Assembly (NCBI RefSeq): GCF_014174275.1
Contig: NZ_JABEQK010000008.1
Span: 1 to 64,000, forward strand
DNA length: 64,000 nucleotides
Source: Gluconacetobacter takamatsuzukensis
Lineage (GTDB): Bacteria; Pseudomonadota; Alphaproteobacteria; Acetobacterales; Acetobacteraceae
Direction of reading: 5' to 3'
Below the pieces are notes generated by a model. The model saw only the letters and a list, made by a program, of their open reading frames with translations. It searched no databases and had not been told where the DNA came from. Every line of letters starts with the position of its first letter. The stretch's first letter is position 1. The position numbers and the translations under genes are program-made. Shown in pieces: positions 45,117-53,841 of this stretch.

Positions 45117-45369
45117 CTGGGCGCGGCTGGACCCGCGGGTGGATGCCCTGCTGGGGCAGGGGTTGCGGGTGACACAGGTGGCGCAGGCGCTGGAGATGCG
45201 GGTGCAGACCATTCGCGACCGGCTGAGTTATCGCCGGCGGGCGCCGAGGGCGGGGATGAAGCGGGAGGCGCCGGCGCTGATCGACCGGTCGTGCCTGAAC
45301 TGCCGCGCGGCGTTTCGCGTCGACTCGCCGTTCCTGCGCCTGTGCCCCACCTGCCGGGCGGAGTGCTGA
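45097..45369 (+). CDS. Small phage HTH/zinc-ribbon protein
   Basis: A 90-residue protein with two parts. The N-terminal helix-turn-helix (VDALLGQGLRVTQVAQALEMRVQTIRDRL) resembles GcrA or resolvase-type HTH. The C-terminal zinc ribbon has Cys-x2-Cys (SCLNCRAAF) and a second Cys-x2-Cys (LCPTCRAEC). The ATG at 45097 overlaps the Cro-like gene. It probably binds DNA in early phage control; no family name is secure. Confidence 0.7.
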   Translation: MRPSKYDWARLDPRVDALLGQGLRVTQVAQALEMRVQTIRDRLSYRRRAPRAGMKREAPALIDRSCLNCRAAFRVDSPFLRLCPTCRAEC

Positions 45370-45497
45370 TGCCCCGGCCGCCGGGGGCGAGCGTTCCCTT
45401 CCGGGTGCAGGGGGACGTTCGCCATGGTTTGGTCGGTGGGGACGGTGGCCGGGCAGCCGATGGCGGGGGAACCCTGCTGCCGAGACAAGGAAAGATC

Positions 45498-48023
45498 ATG
45501 AACGAGCCTGCGGGAATTCCGTTCGATGCCATCAATGCCGCCGCGCTGGCGAACTGGCCGGCGTTGGTGGCGGGCTGGCTGCCGGCGGGCCGGCGGCGGG
45601 GCGACGAATGGGTGGTGGGCGGGCTGGACAATGCGCCGGGGCGGTCGCTGTCGATCAATCTGCGCACCGGGCGCTGGGCCGATTTTGCCGATGGGCCGCG
45701 CGGGGGCGACCCGATCAGCCTGTATGCCGCGCTGCATGCGCGCGACGACCGGGTGCGGGCGGCGCGGGAGCTGGGGGCGTTGCTGGGGATGGCGGAGGGG
45801 GCGCCTGCCCGCATTGCCGTGGCGGACGAGGAGGAGGATTGGCGCCCCGGCGTGCCGCCGCCGGGTGCGCCGATGCCGGATCTGGACGGCTGGGACCATG
45901 TCTATGCCTATCGCGATGCCGCCGGGCGGGTGATGCGCTATGTGGTGCGGCGCGATGCCACCGCGCATGCGCGCAAGCGGATCATGCCGCTGACCTGGGG
46001 CACGCTGCGCGCCGGGGGCGGCGAGCGGACGGGGTGGCATCCGCGCCATGCCGGCCTGCCCCGGTCGCTCTATGGGCTGGAGCGGGTGATGCGGGCGCGC
46101 ACCGTGCTGGTATGCGAGGGCGAGAAGGCGGCCGATGCCGCGCAGTGCCTGTTTCCGCGCATGGCGTGCGTGACCTGGACGGCGGGCAGCGGGCATGTGG
46201 CGCGGTCCGACTGGAGCGTGCTGGCGGGGCGGCATGTGATTCTCTGGCCCGACCATGATGCGCCGGGGGCCAAGGCGGCGGCGGAAATTGCCGCGATTCT
46301 GGGCGGGATTGCCGCGACCGTGCGGCTGGTGGATGTCGGCGACCTGGAGCCGGGGGACGATGCGGCGGATTTGCGCGTGCCAGACGCGCGGGCGTGGCTG
46401 TGCGAGCGGGTGGGGCCGGTGCTGTGCGGCACCAGCGTGAAGCGTGCGGGCATGCGCGGCGGGCCGGTGGTGGAGCGGCGGGTGGCCGGGCTGGAGCCGA
46501 TCGCGGTGCGTGGCGGGGAGATCGACCTGGTGGCCAGTGCGGGCGAGCGGGCGCTGGTGGCGGCCAATGCACCGGTCTATCAGCGCGGTACGCGTCTGGC
46601 CCGGCCGGGGCGGCGGGAGGTCGCGGCGGCCGACGGGCGGCTGACGCAGGCGGCCTGCCTGATGGATGTCGGCGTGCCGGCGCTGACCGACCTGTTGTGC
46701 CAGGTGGTGGAATGGCGGCGCTTCGACCGGCGCAGCCAGGGGTGGAAGGCGATCGATCCGCCGGCGGCGGCGGCGCAGGTGATCCTGAGCCGTGCGGGGA
46801 CGTGGCCGTTTCCCGTGCTGGCGGGGGTGATTACCACGCCGACGTTGCGGCCCGACGGGTCGGTGCTGATGGCACCGGGCTATGACGCGGCGACGCGGCT
46901 GTATCATGTCGACGATCCGACGCTGGAACTGGCGCTGCCGGAGCCGACGCGGGCGGCGGCCGAGGCGGCGCTGGCGTTGCTGGAGGGGTTGCTGGCGGAG
47001 TTTCCCTTTGCCGCCGAGGCCGACCGGTCGGTGGCGCTGTCGGCGATCCTGACCACGGTGGTGCGGGGGATGATGCCGGTGAGCCCGCTGTTTGCCTTTC
47101 GGGCCAATGCGCCGGGGTCGGGGAAGAGTTTTCTGGTCGATCTGGCCAGCGTGATCGCGACCGGGCGGGTCTGCCCGGTGACCAGTGCGGGCGAGGATGT
47201 GGCGGAGATGGAGAAGCGCCTGACCGGGCTGTTGCTGGCGGGCTATCCGATCATGTCGCTGGATAATGTGAACGAGGAGCTGGGCGGGGATCTGCTGTGC
47301 CAGGCGACCGAGCGGCCGATCCTGCGGTTGCGCGAGTTGGGGGCGTCTTCCAGCGTCGAGATCGAGAACCGGGCGGTGATCTTTGCCACCGGCAACGCGC
47401 TGCGCGTGCGGGGGGACATGACGCGGCGGGCGTTGCTGGCGACGCTGGATGCCGGGATCGAGCAGCCGGAGCTGCGGCGCTTTGCCCGCGATCCGGTGGC
47501 CGACATCATGGCCGATCGCGGTGCCTATGTGAGTGCGTGCCTGACGATTCTGCGGGCGTGGATGGGCAGTGGGGAGGTGGTGGAGTTGCCGCCCCTGGCC
47601 TCGTTCGAGGGGTGGAGCCGGACCGTGCGAGCGGCGCTGGTGTGGCTGGGGCGGGCCGATCCGTGCCTGAGCATGCAGGCGGCGCGCGAGGACGACCCCG
47701 AGCGGGGCGAGTTGCGCGAGATGCTGGGCCTGCTGGCCGACGCGGCGGGGGTAGGGCGGCATTGCGGCCGGACGGTGCGGGAGATCGAGGATCTGTCCGC
47801 GCTGGAGCGGCAGGATTCCGCCGGATATCGCGACGGCATGCGGCATCCGGAGTTGCGTGACGCGTTGCTGCGGATTGCCGGTACGCCGGCGGGGCGTGTC
47901 AATTCCCGCCGGTTGGGGCGCTGGTTTCTCGCCCGGCGGGGGCGGGTGATCGACGGGCTGAGGATCGTGGAATGCGGGATGGCGCATGGCGGGGTGAAGC
48001 GCTGGGCGGTGGAGCGTGTTTGA
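45498..48023 (+). CDS. Phage DNA primase-helicase-like protein
   Basis: An 841-residue replication protein. The N-terminal part resembles toprim-type primases (GGDPISLYAALHARD; VLVCEGEKAADAAQCLFP near 203-220; HVILWPDHDAPGAKAA). The C-terminal half is a P-loop ATPase with Walker A ANAPGSGKSFL (Lys543) and Walker B-like YPIMSLDNVNEE, followed by an EIENRAVIFATGNALRVRGDMTRR sensor region. The ATG at 45498 follows AAGGAAAG. The 128 bases upstream hold no gene. A short hairpin GCGGGC/GCCCGC follows the stop (48025-48040). Confidence 0.82.
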   Translation: MNEPAGIPFDAINAAALANWPALVAGWLPAGRRRGDEWVVGGLDNAPGRSLSINLRTGRWADFADGPRGGDPISLYAALHARDDRVRAARELGALLGMAEGAPARIAVADEEEDWRPGVPPPGAPMPDLDGWDHVYAYRDAAGRVMRYVVRRDATAHARKRIMPLTWGTLRAGGGERTGWHPRHAGLPRSLYGLERVMRARTVLVCEGEKAADAAQCLFPRMACVTWTAGSGHVARSDWSVLAGRHVILWPDHDAPGAKAAAEIAAILGGIAATVRLVDVGDLEPGDDAADLRVPDARAWLCERVGPVLCGTSVKRAGMRGGPVVERRVAGLEPIAVRGGEIDLVASAGERALVAANAPVYQRGTRLARPGRREVAAADGRLTQAACLMDVGVPALTDLLCQVVEWRRFDRRSQGWKAIDPPAAAAQVILSRAGTWPFPVLAGVITTPTLRPDGSVLMAPGYDAATRLYHVDDPTLELALPEPTRAAAEAALALLEGLLAEFPFAAEADRSVALSAILTTVVRGMMPVSPLFAFRANAPGSGKSFLVDLASVIATGRVCPVTSAGEDVAEMEKRLTGLLLAGYPIMSLDNVNEELGGDLLCQATERPILRLRELGASSSVEIENRAVIFATGNALRVRGDMTRRALLATLDAGIEQPELRRFARDPVADIMADRGAYVSACLTILRAWMGSGEVVELPPLASFEGWSRTVRAALVWLGRADPCLSMQAAREDDPERGELREMLGLLADAAGVGRHCGRTVREIEDLSALERQDSAGYRDGMRHPELRDALLRIAGTPAGRVNSRRLGRWFLARRGRVIDGLRIVECGMAHGGVKRWAVERV

Positions 48024-48206
48024 AGCGGGCTTGTGCCCGCGGTGTCGTTGGTTTGGGGCTGTTGCCGGCAGAGGGGGGTGTTCCTGTGGGCGATGGCTGC
48101 CGGTCGTTTGCGGCATCTTGCCGGGGGAAGGGAAAAGGGTGACGCTGGGCGGGAAGGGATATCGTTTCCCTGACGCAATCGGCGGGTCGGCGTAACGAGG
48201 CGGGGT

Positions 48207-48680
48207 ATGGAGATAAGGCGCAGCGTTTGCTTCGGAAAGATGAAGATTCTGCCTGCGCTGTTCCTGTGCGTGATACTGGGCGGCTGCTACAGCTATCGGG
48301 TGTCGGAACGGGACCGGCAGGCGCGTGTGGCGGCGTATCTGGACGATGTGAAGGCATGCAACGCGCTGTATCCCGAGCGGGTGGGGAATTATCATTCCAA
48401 TGTGATCTGCGCGAATAATGCTCTGCTGAAACTTTCCCGGCAGCTCGATATCGAGAGCAATGATGTCATCTACATCAACAATACGCGAGAATATCTGGCG
48501 TATGAGGTGGATGGCGGGCAGATGGACCGGGAGCGGGCGCTTGCCGTCTTCGACCGGAAGGTACAGGATTATTTCGACCAGAAGCGTGCCGTCATGCAGG
48601 GAAGCCGGGGCATTCCGGGATATTACGATACGCCCAATGTCCTGACTGTCCGGGCGGGGATGCCGACCGGGACGAATTGA
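48207..48680 (+). CDS. Lipoprotein of unknown function (prophage cargo)
   Basis: A 157-residue exported lipoprotein with lipobox CVILGG-Cys. The mature part (YSYRVSERDRQARVAAYLDDVKACNALYPERVGNYHSNVICANNALLKLS...) contains two conserved-looking Cys and an acidic helical middle. The start is either 48207 (GAGG ribosome site) or the ATG at 48240, which gives the shorter signal MKILPALFLCVILGGC. Composition is less GC-rich than neighbouring phage genes. It may be a lysogenic-conversion gene; no family is recognised. Confidence 0.7.
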   Translation: MEIRRSVCFGKMKILPALFLCVILGGCYSYRVSERDRQARVAAYLDDVKACNALYPERVGNYHSNVICANNALLKLSRQLDIESNDVIYINNTREYLAYEVDGGQMDRERALAVFDRKVQDYFDQKRAVMQGSRGIPGYYDTPNVLTVRAGMPTGTN

Positions 48681-48716
48681 GGCGCGCTCGGGCGATTGCA
48701 CGAGGGGGTGAAGCGC

Positions 48717-49271
48717 ATGGGACGGGACCTTCGGATCGGCTGGGGGAGTCGGGTCGCCGGGCTGGCGGCGGCCGTTATTGTCTGCGTTGCTGTGCCGGTG
48801 GCGAGCGGGCGTGCCGCGGATGCGCCTCCGCCGCGCCCCACGATGTGGTACTGGCATAACTGGACCGATCATGATGGCATCAGCCACATGACGAAATGTC
48901 CGGTGCGGGATTTCGACCTGAAGACCATGTCGGCGCCCGCCGGACCGCAATGGCAGGATCGGCTGAAGAGTGGGCCTGCACAGGTGATCTTTACCGTGCA
49001 GCCGGCGCATTGGAACGGCGCCTGGCATCCGGACCCGAAGGTGCAGTGGATCATTCCGTTGCGGGGGACTTGGTATGTGACCGCCATGGACGGGCACAAG
49101 GTGGTGATGGGGCCGGGTGAGGTCTCGTTGGGGGAGGATCAGTTGAGCCGGAAGGACCCGCAGGGGCATATCGGGCACGATGCGGGGAATGTGGGGGATG
49201 GGCCGGTGGAGTTGATGGTTGTCCAGACGGATGAGGTGCCGACTGTGGATCGGCCTTGTCGGTTTGGGTGA
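48717..49271 (+). CDS. Exported cupin-fold protein
   Basis: A 184-residue periplasmic protein with a signal peptide ending about ASGRAAD. The body follows the cupin pattern: VQWIIPLRGTWYVTAMDGHKVVMGPGEVSLGEDQ (motif 1), then GHIGHDAGN and PVELMVVQTDE (motif 2). Family members often bind a metal or a small carboxylate. Catalysis cannot be assigned. A GAGGGGGTG ribosome site precedes the ATG at 48717. It lies 36 bases after the lipoprotein gene, probably one transcript. Confidence 0.72.
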   Translation: MGRDLRIGWGSRVAGLAAAVIVCVAVPVASGRAADAPPPRPTMWYWHNWTDHDGISHMTKCPVRDFDLKTMSAPAGPQWQDRLKSGPAQVIFTVQPAHWNGAWHPDPKVQWIIPLRGTWYVTAMDGHKVVMGPGEVSLGEDQLSRKDPQGHIGHDAGNVGDGPVELMVVQTDEVPTVDRPCRFG

Positions 49272-49442
49272 GGGGGGAGGGTGGCGATACGGCTGGCTTG
49301 CGGGGGAAAGTTGAATGTCCGTTTTGGGAACTTGCAAACGTAAGGGTTGAATGGCCCGGTTGTAGGCGTGAGCGGAGGAGATCGTGAGCGTTCAGGACTC
49401 GCCGATCATATTAGCGTTCCTGTCTTTGGAAGATCTCCGACC

Positions 49443-50255
49443 ATGCTGAAAACCGCTATCCTTGCCGCCGTAACAACTATGATCGCACTCACCACCCCCG
49501 CGTCGGCTGAGCAGTCTTCGTGGCGGGGATCTGGGGGCAACGAGTGGGTGTTCGATCTTCCACTTGAAAAAGGGCTGAGCCAGCGCATGCTTTACCTCGC
49601 CCCGCCCCGTCCGCGGGCGACATTGATCATGCTGCCAGGCGGCACCGGCAAGGTCGGTGTGCAACGTGACGGCGACCTTCGCCACGATGATAATTTCGTC
49701 GTGCGCACACGAGAGGATTGGGTCGCGAGGGGCTATGCCGTGCTGATCCGTGACACCATCGCCCAGGCAAATTTGAGAGGCGCGCGCAGTTCCCCGGCCT
49801 ATGGCAAGTTGGTCGAAGATCTGGTCGCATATGCCCATAGGCACGTCCAAGCGCCCGTGTTCCTGATCGGCACGAGTCAGGGAACCATCGCGGCGATGAA
49901 TGGCGCCGCCCGAGCCCGGCCGGACGCGATCTCGGGCGTAGTGCTTACCGAATCCGTCTCCATGCCGGGTCGGCTGAGCACCGAGACTGTCTTCGACGCC
50001 AACCCGTCGGCCGTGCGGGTTCCTGCTTTGGTGGTGGCCAACCGCGATGACGCTTGCGACGTGGCTCCTCCTGAGATCGCGCCTCGCATCGTCGCAGCCA
50101 TGACGCGCTCGCCAGACGCGCGCGTGATCACAGTCAAGGGAGGCTTCGAACGGTCAGCGAAAGCCTGCGGCTCGCTCTCGCCACATGGCTATTATGGCAT
50201 CGAAAGCGAGGTCGTCGGCGCGATCGCGAGTTGGCTCCGCGAGCACGGCGGCTGA
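49443..50255 (+). CDS. Exported alpha/beta hydrolase, probably horizontally acquired
   Basis: A 270-residue protein with a signal peptide (MLKTAILAAVTTMIALTTPASA). The nucleophile elbow is GTSQG with Ser145 (FLIGTSQGTIAAMN), there is an oxyanion strand LIMLPGGTGKVG, an acidic residue in VANRDDACDV, and a probable catalytic His in SPHGYYG. Bases in and just upstream of the gene are visibly less GC-rich and use codons unlike its neighbours, which suggests recent transfer. The substrate is unknown. The 163 bases after it resemble a dispersed alphaproteobacterial repeat, not a gene. Confidence 0.75.
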   Translation: MLKTAILAAVTTMIALTTPASAEQSSWRGSGGNEWVFDLPLEKGLSQRMLYLAPPRPRATLIMLPGGTGKVGVQRDGDLRHDDNFVVRTREDWVARGYAVLIRDTIAQANLRGARSSPAYGKLVEDLVAYAHRHVQAPVFLIGTSQGTIAAMNGAARARPDAISGVVLTESVSMPGRLSTETVFDANPSAVRVPALVVANRDDACDVAPPEIAPRIVAAMTRSPDARVITVKGGFERSAKACGSLSPHGYYGIESEVVGAIASWLREHGG

Positions 50256-50418
50256 TCGGCTTTGAACCAGTCATGTCCGCTATCGGGATGTGGGTCGGAG
50301 CGCCCTATGTCTGGACTGAGGCGATAGCGGCCCCTCTGGCTATTTACGGGATGGGTCGAGAATTGGGGATCTGATTGCAAAGATGCTCTGTCGGCGCGGG
50401 GTTGGGCCCAACTGACAT

Positions 50419-51054
50419 TCAGGATAGGCCCCGGCGGTGGGAGCGATGGAGATGTACGGTCTCGGCGAGGATCGTCAGGGGGAGAATGATCAGAACCGAG
50501 ATTGCCGACGGGTGGTGGGATATGGGGCCGCCTTCCAGCAGGCCGGCGGCGCCGTAGAAGCCGAAGGTTGCGCACGGGGTGAGAATTGTGATTGTGGTGC
50601 GTTGTGGAAGGCTGTTCGGGAAGAGTTGCCGCAGGGTGGCGGGCATGATTCGTGCGAGGAGCCAGATCAGTACGAGGGCGGTGGGAATGCCAAGCACAAG
50701 GAGAATCATCCAGGGTGACCAGCCGAGGCCCCGCTGCATCGAGCCCATGTCGCCATCGCGTGTGAAGGTGCGGATCGGCACGTAGTCGAGGAAGTTGCCG
50801 ATGCTGGCGACCGTGCACCAATAGGCGAACAGGGCCCAGCCGTATCGTCGGCTTTTTACGGCGCGTTTGTAGCCGATCCGGCTCAGGGGGAGGCTGATGA
50901 GGCCGTTGCCCAGGACGAAGCCGGCGGCCGCGATGAGGGCGGCGGCTGTTCCGTGGCCATAGTCGTGTCCGAATAAAAACCCGTGCCGTAGCGGGCCGCT
51001 ACGGTGGAGATCCGGCTTTCGAGGCCGGTGTATAGGAAGCCGTGCGGCCTCCAT
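50419..51054 (-). CDS. Membrane protein with degenerate HExxH-like motif, possibly N-truncated
   Basis: A 211-residue frame. From about residue 25 it is a membrane protein with HDYGH (FLFGHDYGHGTAAAL), then hydrophobic segments (LIAAAGFVLGNGLISLPL, YGWALFAYWCTVASIGNFLDYVPI, WMILLVLGIPTALVLIWLLA and TPCATFGFYGAAGLL). HDxGH inside a membrane helix and a later N-x-x-x-YVPIRT-DGD block recall site-2/M50-type membrane peptidases with the Glu changed to Asp. The first 24 residues look unlike a natural start, so the gene may have lost its 5' end. Function is unproven. Confidence 0.5.
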   Translation of the reverse strand: MEAARLPIHRPRKPDLHRSGPLRHGFLFGHDYGHGTAAALIAAAGFVLGNGLISLPLSRIGYKRAVKSRRYGWALFAYWCTVASIGNFLDYVPIRTFTRDGDMGSMQRGLGWSPWMILLVLGIPTALVLIWLLARIMPATLRQLFPNSLPQRTTITILTPCATFGFYGAAGLLEGGPISHHPSAISVLIILPLTILAETVHLHRSHRRGLS

Positions 51055-51156
51055 TTATGTCGGAGCGTCTGGCCGTGTCTGCGACTGGCCGTCATCCGGC
51101 GGGTGCCGGCATGGTGCGCCTGTGGGCCGGGCCTTTCCGGAGCGAGGGAGTGCGTT

Positions 51157-51825
51157 TCAGGGCGTGGCTGGGGCCGTGGTCTGGGGCGGGGTGGGCCAGG
51201 CGTGCATGGCGATGTGGGCGATGGCTTGCAGTCTTTCGCGGGGGGCGCCGTCGCGGGCCTGGAGGGCCATGCCGCGGAGGAGGGCGCTGTAGTAGGCGGC
51301 GAGGGAGTCGATGTCGGTTTCGGGGGGGAGGTCGCCGGCTTGCTGGCCTTGGCGGAGGCGGGTGACGAGGGCGGTTTCGGACTGGGTGCGCTGGGTGGCG
51401 AGCAGGTCGCGCAGGCGGGCCTGGGTGGGGGGGCATTGGGTGGCGGCGGCGGCGATCATGCAGCCGGTGGGCAGGTCGGTGCGGGTGAATTCGGTGGCGG
51501 CCGTCGCCAGCAAGTGCGCGAAGGCGGTGCGGGTGTCGGTCGGCTGGTCGAGGATGGTGGAGAACCAGGTGCCGACCAGCTTGAGGTAGGCGGCGATGGC
51601 CTCCTGATACAGGGATTCCTTGCTGCCGAAGGCGTTGTAGAAGCTGGACGCGCTGATGCCCATCGCGGCGGTCAGGTCGTCGAAGCTGGTGCCGTCATAG
51701 CCGCGGTCCCAGAACAGGCGCATCGCCGTGCACAGGGCCTGCGCCCGGTCGAAGGATTGCGGGCGGCCCCGGCCGCGCCGGGTGGGGGCGGGCGAGGGGG
51801 AAGCGGCGATTATTTTTGTAGTCAT
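51157..51825 (-). CDS. TetR-family repressor of the adjacent SDR gene
   Basis: A 222-residue TetR protein. The DNA-binding domain (about 20-75) includes ALCTAMRLFWDRGYDGTSFDDLTAAMGISASSFYNAFGSKESLYQEA, and the C-terminal part (GCMIAAAATQCPP, YYSALLRGMALQARDGAPRERL) resembles the TetR_C_16/AcrR-like subgroup that pairs with reductases. It is divergent from the SDR gene; a palindromic operator lies between. Start at 51825. Confidence 0.88.
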   Translation of the reverse strand: MTTKIIAASPSPAPTRRGRGRPQSFDRAQALCTAMRLFWDRGYDGTSFDDLTAAMGISASSFYNAFGSKESLYQEAIAAYLKLVGTWFSTILDQPTDTRTAFAHLLATAATEFTRTDLPTGCMIAAAATQCPPTQARLRDLLATQRTQSETALVTRLRQGQQAGDLPPETDIDSLAAYYSALLRGMALQARDGAPRERLQAIAHIAMHAWPTPPQTTAPATP

Positions 51826-51876
51826 CGCTCCATAAATCCTTGAATGCCGGGATGCGTCTCTCAATATGCCTCATGT

Positions 51877-51892
51877 TGGAGTGGTCGCTCCA
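51877..51892. promoter_or_regulatory. Probable TetR operator
   Basis: The perfect inverted repeat TGGAG-N6-CTCCA lies between the divergent TetR and SDR genes, with an additional CGCTCCA half-site near 51826-51832 close to the TetR start. Its position fits autoregulation and control of the SDR gene. Confidence 0.65.
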
Positions 51893-51967
51893 CATTTTAA
51901 CCATCCGTTTTCGCAAACCGGGCATGAGGGGCAGAGGCGCTTCCCGGCCCAGCAGAGGCATGGACCC

Positions 51968-52714
51968 ATGAGCAAGCTTTCAGGAAAAGTCGCGATCGTT
52001 ACCGGTGCCTCCAAGGGGATCGGTGCCGGGATCGCCAGGGCGCTGGCGGCGGAAGGGGCGGCCGTGATCGTCAATTATGCGTCGAGCAAGGCGGGGGCCG
52101 ATGCGGTGGTCTCGGCCATTGCCGAGGCCGGAGGGAAGGCGGTGGCCGTGCATGGCGATGTCTCGCGCAGGGACGACGCGCAGGCCCTGGTCGCGGCCGC
52201 GATCGGGCAGTTCGGCCGGCTGGATATTCTGGTCAACAATTCCGGCGTCTACGAATTCGCGCCGATCGAGGAGATCACCGAGGAGCATTTCCACCGGCAG
52301 TTCAACGTCAACGTGCTGGGGCTGCTGCTGACGACGCAGGCGGCCGTCGCGCATCTGGGGGCCGGGGGGAGCATCATCAATATCAGCTCCGTCGTCTCAC
52401 GCGTGACGCCGCCCAATTCGGCGGTCTATACCGGCACCAAGGGGGCGGTCGATGCCATTACCGGGTCGCTGGCGCGCGAGCTGGGGCCGAAGCAGATCCG
52501 GGTGAATGCCATCAATCCGGGCCTGATCGAGACCGAAGGCGCGCGGGCCGCGAATGTCGTCGGGTCGGAGATGGAGCAGGCCATCGTGGCGCAGACGCCA
52601 CTGGGCCGTGCGGGCCAGGTCGGCGATATCGCGCCGCTGGCGGTGTTTCTGGCGTCGGACGATGCCGGGTGGCTGACCGGGGAAACGCTGATCGCCTCCG
52701 GCGGGCTGCGCTGA
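51968..52714 (+). CDS. SDR-family oxidoreductase (FabG-like)
   Basis: A 248-residue classical short-chain dehydrogenase: cofactor loop TGASKGIG at 12-19, NNSG at 90-93, catalytic Ser140/141, Tyr154 and Lys158 (YTGTK). The Tyr-Arg/Asn pattern after strand 2 (VNYASS) suggests NADP preference. Such TetR-SDR pairs are often transferred cassettes for aldehyde or ketone reduction. The substrate is unknown. The ATG at 51968 is the start of the recognisable fold. Confidence 0.92.
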   Translation: MSKLSGKVAIVTGASKGIGAGIARALAAEGAAVIVNYASSKAGADAVVSAIAEAGGKAVAVHGDVSRRDDAQALVAAAIGQFGRLDILVNNSGVYEFAPIEEITEEHFHRQFNVNVLGLLLTTQAAVAHLGAGGSIINISSVVSRVTPPNSAVYTGTKGAVDAITGSLARELGPKQIRVNAINPGLIETEGARAANVVGSEMEQAIVAQTPLGRAGQVGDIAPLAVFLASDDAGWLTGETLIASGGLR

Positions 52715-52790
52715 CGCGAGGCCGGCCCGGTGCCGGTGGCGCCGGGCCAAGACCCCGCCGGCCTGGGGTGTGCCGCCGGGTGGCGGGCAT

Positions 52791-52818
52791 AAAAAAACCG
52801 CCCCGAAGGGCGGTTTTC
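52791..52818 (-). terminator. Intrinsic terminator of the cold-shock gene
   Basis: Stem AAAACCGCCC/GGGCGGTTTT around CGAA, with a seven-base A-run on the plus strand that becomes a T-run after the hairpin on the minus strand. It sits 24 bases beyond the csp stop. The hairpin may also stop rightward transcription from the SDR gene. Confidence 0.85.
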
Positions 52819-52841
52819 CGAGGGTGCCGCTGGCGGAACCT

Positions 52842-53048
52842 TCACGCAGCCTTGAGATTGACCGCGGACTTCTTGCCGTTGCGGCCAGCCTCGATTTCAT
52901 ACGAAATCTTCTGGCCCTCGTTGAGGGTGGCCATGCCAGCGCGCTCGAGAGCGGTGATGTGGACGAACACGTCCGCAGTGCCGTCTTCAGGCTGGATGAA
53001 GCCGAAGCCTTTGGTGGAGTTGAACCATTTTACGGTGCCTGTTGTCAT
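52842..53048 (-). CDS. Cold-shock protein (CspA family)
   Basis: A 68-residue OB-fold RNA/DNA chaperone with RNP1 KGFGFI and RNP2 VFVHI, ending SAVNLKA, the full family length. The ribosome site is AAAGGAGCC. A long AT-rich leader region (53049-53230) upstream is typical of csp genes. It melts RNA secondary structure in cold or stationary phase. Its presence between phage modules is unusual and may mark host DNA inside the prophage. Confidence 0.95.
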   Translation of the reverse strand: MTTGTVKWFNSTKGFGFIQPEDGTADVFVHITALERAGMATLNEGQKISYEIEAGRNGKKSAVNLKAA

Positions 53049-53484
53049 AACGAGGCTCCTTTACTTTAGTGCGGTGGTGCATACAAAACGTGTACGCAAT
53101 CGTAACTTGTCACGGGACAGCGCCGACGCAACGCGCATCGGAGATCCTCATAAAAGCATCCACCGTCGCTATCTACACATGAATAAATTCAAGAAGCAAG
53201 TTAAAAAATGGTTGCCCCGGCGGGGGTAATTACATGGAAATATTTTCTATATCGTTGATTATATGCGCCGTTATCCGAAAAAATTGTGAAAAACCGTAAT
53301 CGTTCGCGATAAAAATTCTCCATCCGGGAGCTGGTGGGTTGGGTGGGAATGGTGAGGTTGTGGCCGTCATGGGGTGGGAACTGGCAGGGCCAATCACAGG
53401 CGGCCGGTGGTCGGGGACCCGACTTTCCCACCTAACCACCGGCTGGATGCGTTCTCCCGGAGCCTGACCGCATTTTCGGTCAGG
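53049..53484. other. Gene-free region: csp leader and AT-rich sequence
   Basis: These 436 bases include the csp promoter/leader and an AT-rich segment (53160-53330) unlike the surrounding DNA. A perfect 10-bp hairpin AGCCTGACCG/CGGTCAGGCT (53461-53486) sits at the end, overlapping the stop of the GGDEF remnant. No credible coding frame was found. Confidence 0.6.
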
Positions 53485-53486
53485 CT
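53461..53486 (-). terminator. Hairpin at the end of the GGDEF remnant
   Basis: Perfect 10-bp stem AGCCTGACCG/CGGTCAGGCT with a 6-base loop. The CCTGACCG/CGGTCAGG tips are the same as those of the minimal palindrome at 54638-54696, so the two hairpins may be related. Confidence 0.6.
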
Positions 53487-53841
53487 AGTGGGGGCGGGGG
53501 GAGAGGTCGACGCGGTTCCGGCCCGACTGCTTGGCGCGGTACAGGGCCTGGTCGGCGCGGCGGGTGAGGGTGTCCACGTCGTCGGATTGCGTCGACAGGG
53601 CGAGGCCGATGCTGCATGTGACCGGGAACTGGTGCTGGTCGAAGCCGATGGGGGCGTCGGCCACATGCCGGCGGATGCGTTCGCTGACGGACAGGGCCTC
53701 GGCCATCGGGACGTCGAACATCCGGCGGGCCAGGCGGGTGATGCGGTCGAACCGTTCCTCGGCCGGGGTGCCCAGCAGCCGGACCCGTTGGACGGCGGCG
53801 AGGCGTTGGGCATCGTGCGGAGTGTGGGGCGCGGGCGGCAT
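53485..53841 (-). pseudogene. GAF-GGDEF cyclase gene with large in-frame internal deletion
   Basis: 118 codons. Residues 1-47 (RLAAVQRVRLLGTPAEERFDRITRLARRMFDVPMA) are the start of a GAF sensor domain. They are joined directly to the last third of a GGDEF domain (EALSVSERIRRHVADAP, VTCSIGLALS, DTLTRRADQALYRAKQSGRN). Most of GAF and the GGDEF active site are missing, so it cannot make cyclic-di-GMP. The reading frame is preserved across the junction near residue 48. Confidence 0.8.

Noticed and set aside
45228-49337. Open frame of about 1370 codons on the minus strand opposite the prophage primase
   Set aside because: The translation is Pro/Arg/His/Gln-rich without any family pattern and spans three well-supported plus-strand genes; it reflects codon bias only.
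53201-53439. Short minus-strand frames upstream of the cold-shock gene
   Set aside because: Weak starts, mixed composition and no family signal; the region is better explained as csp leader and AT-rich spacer.
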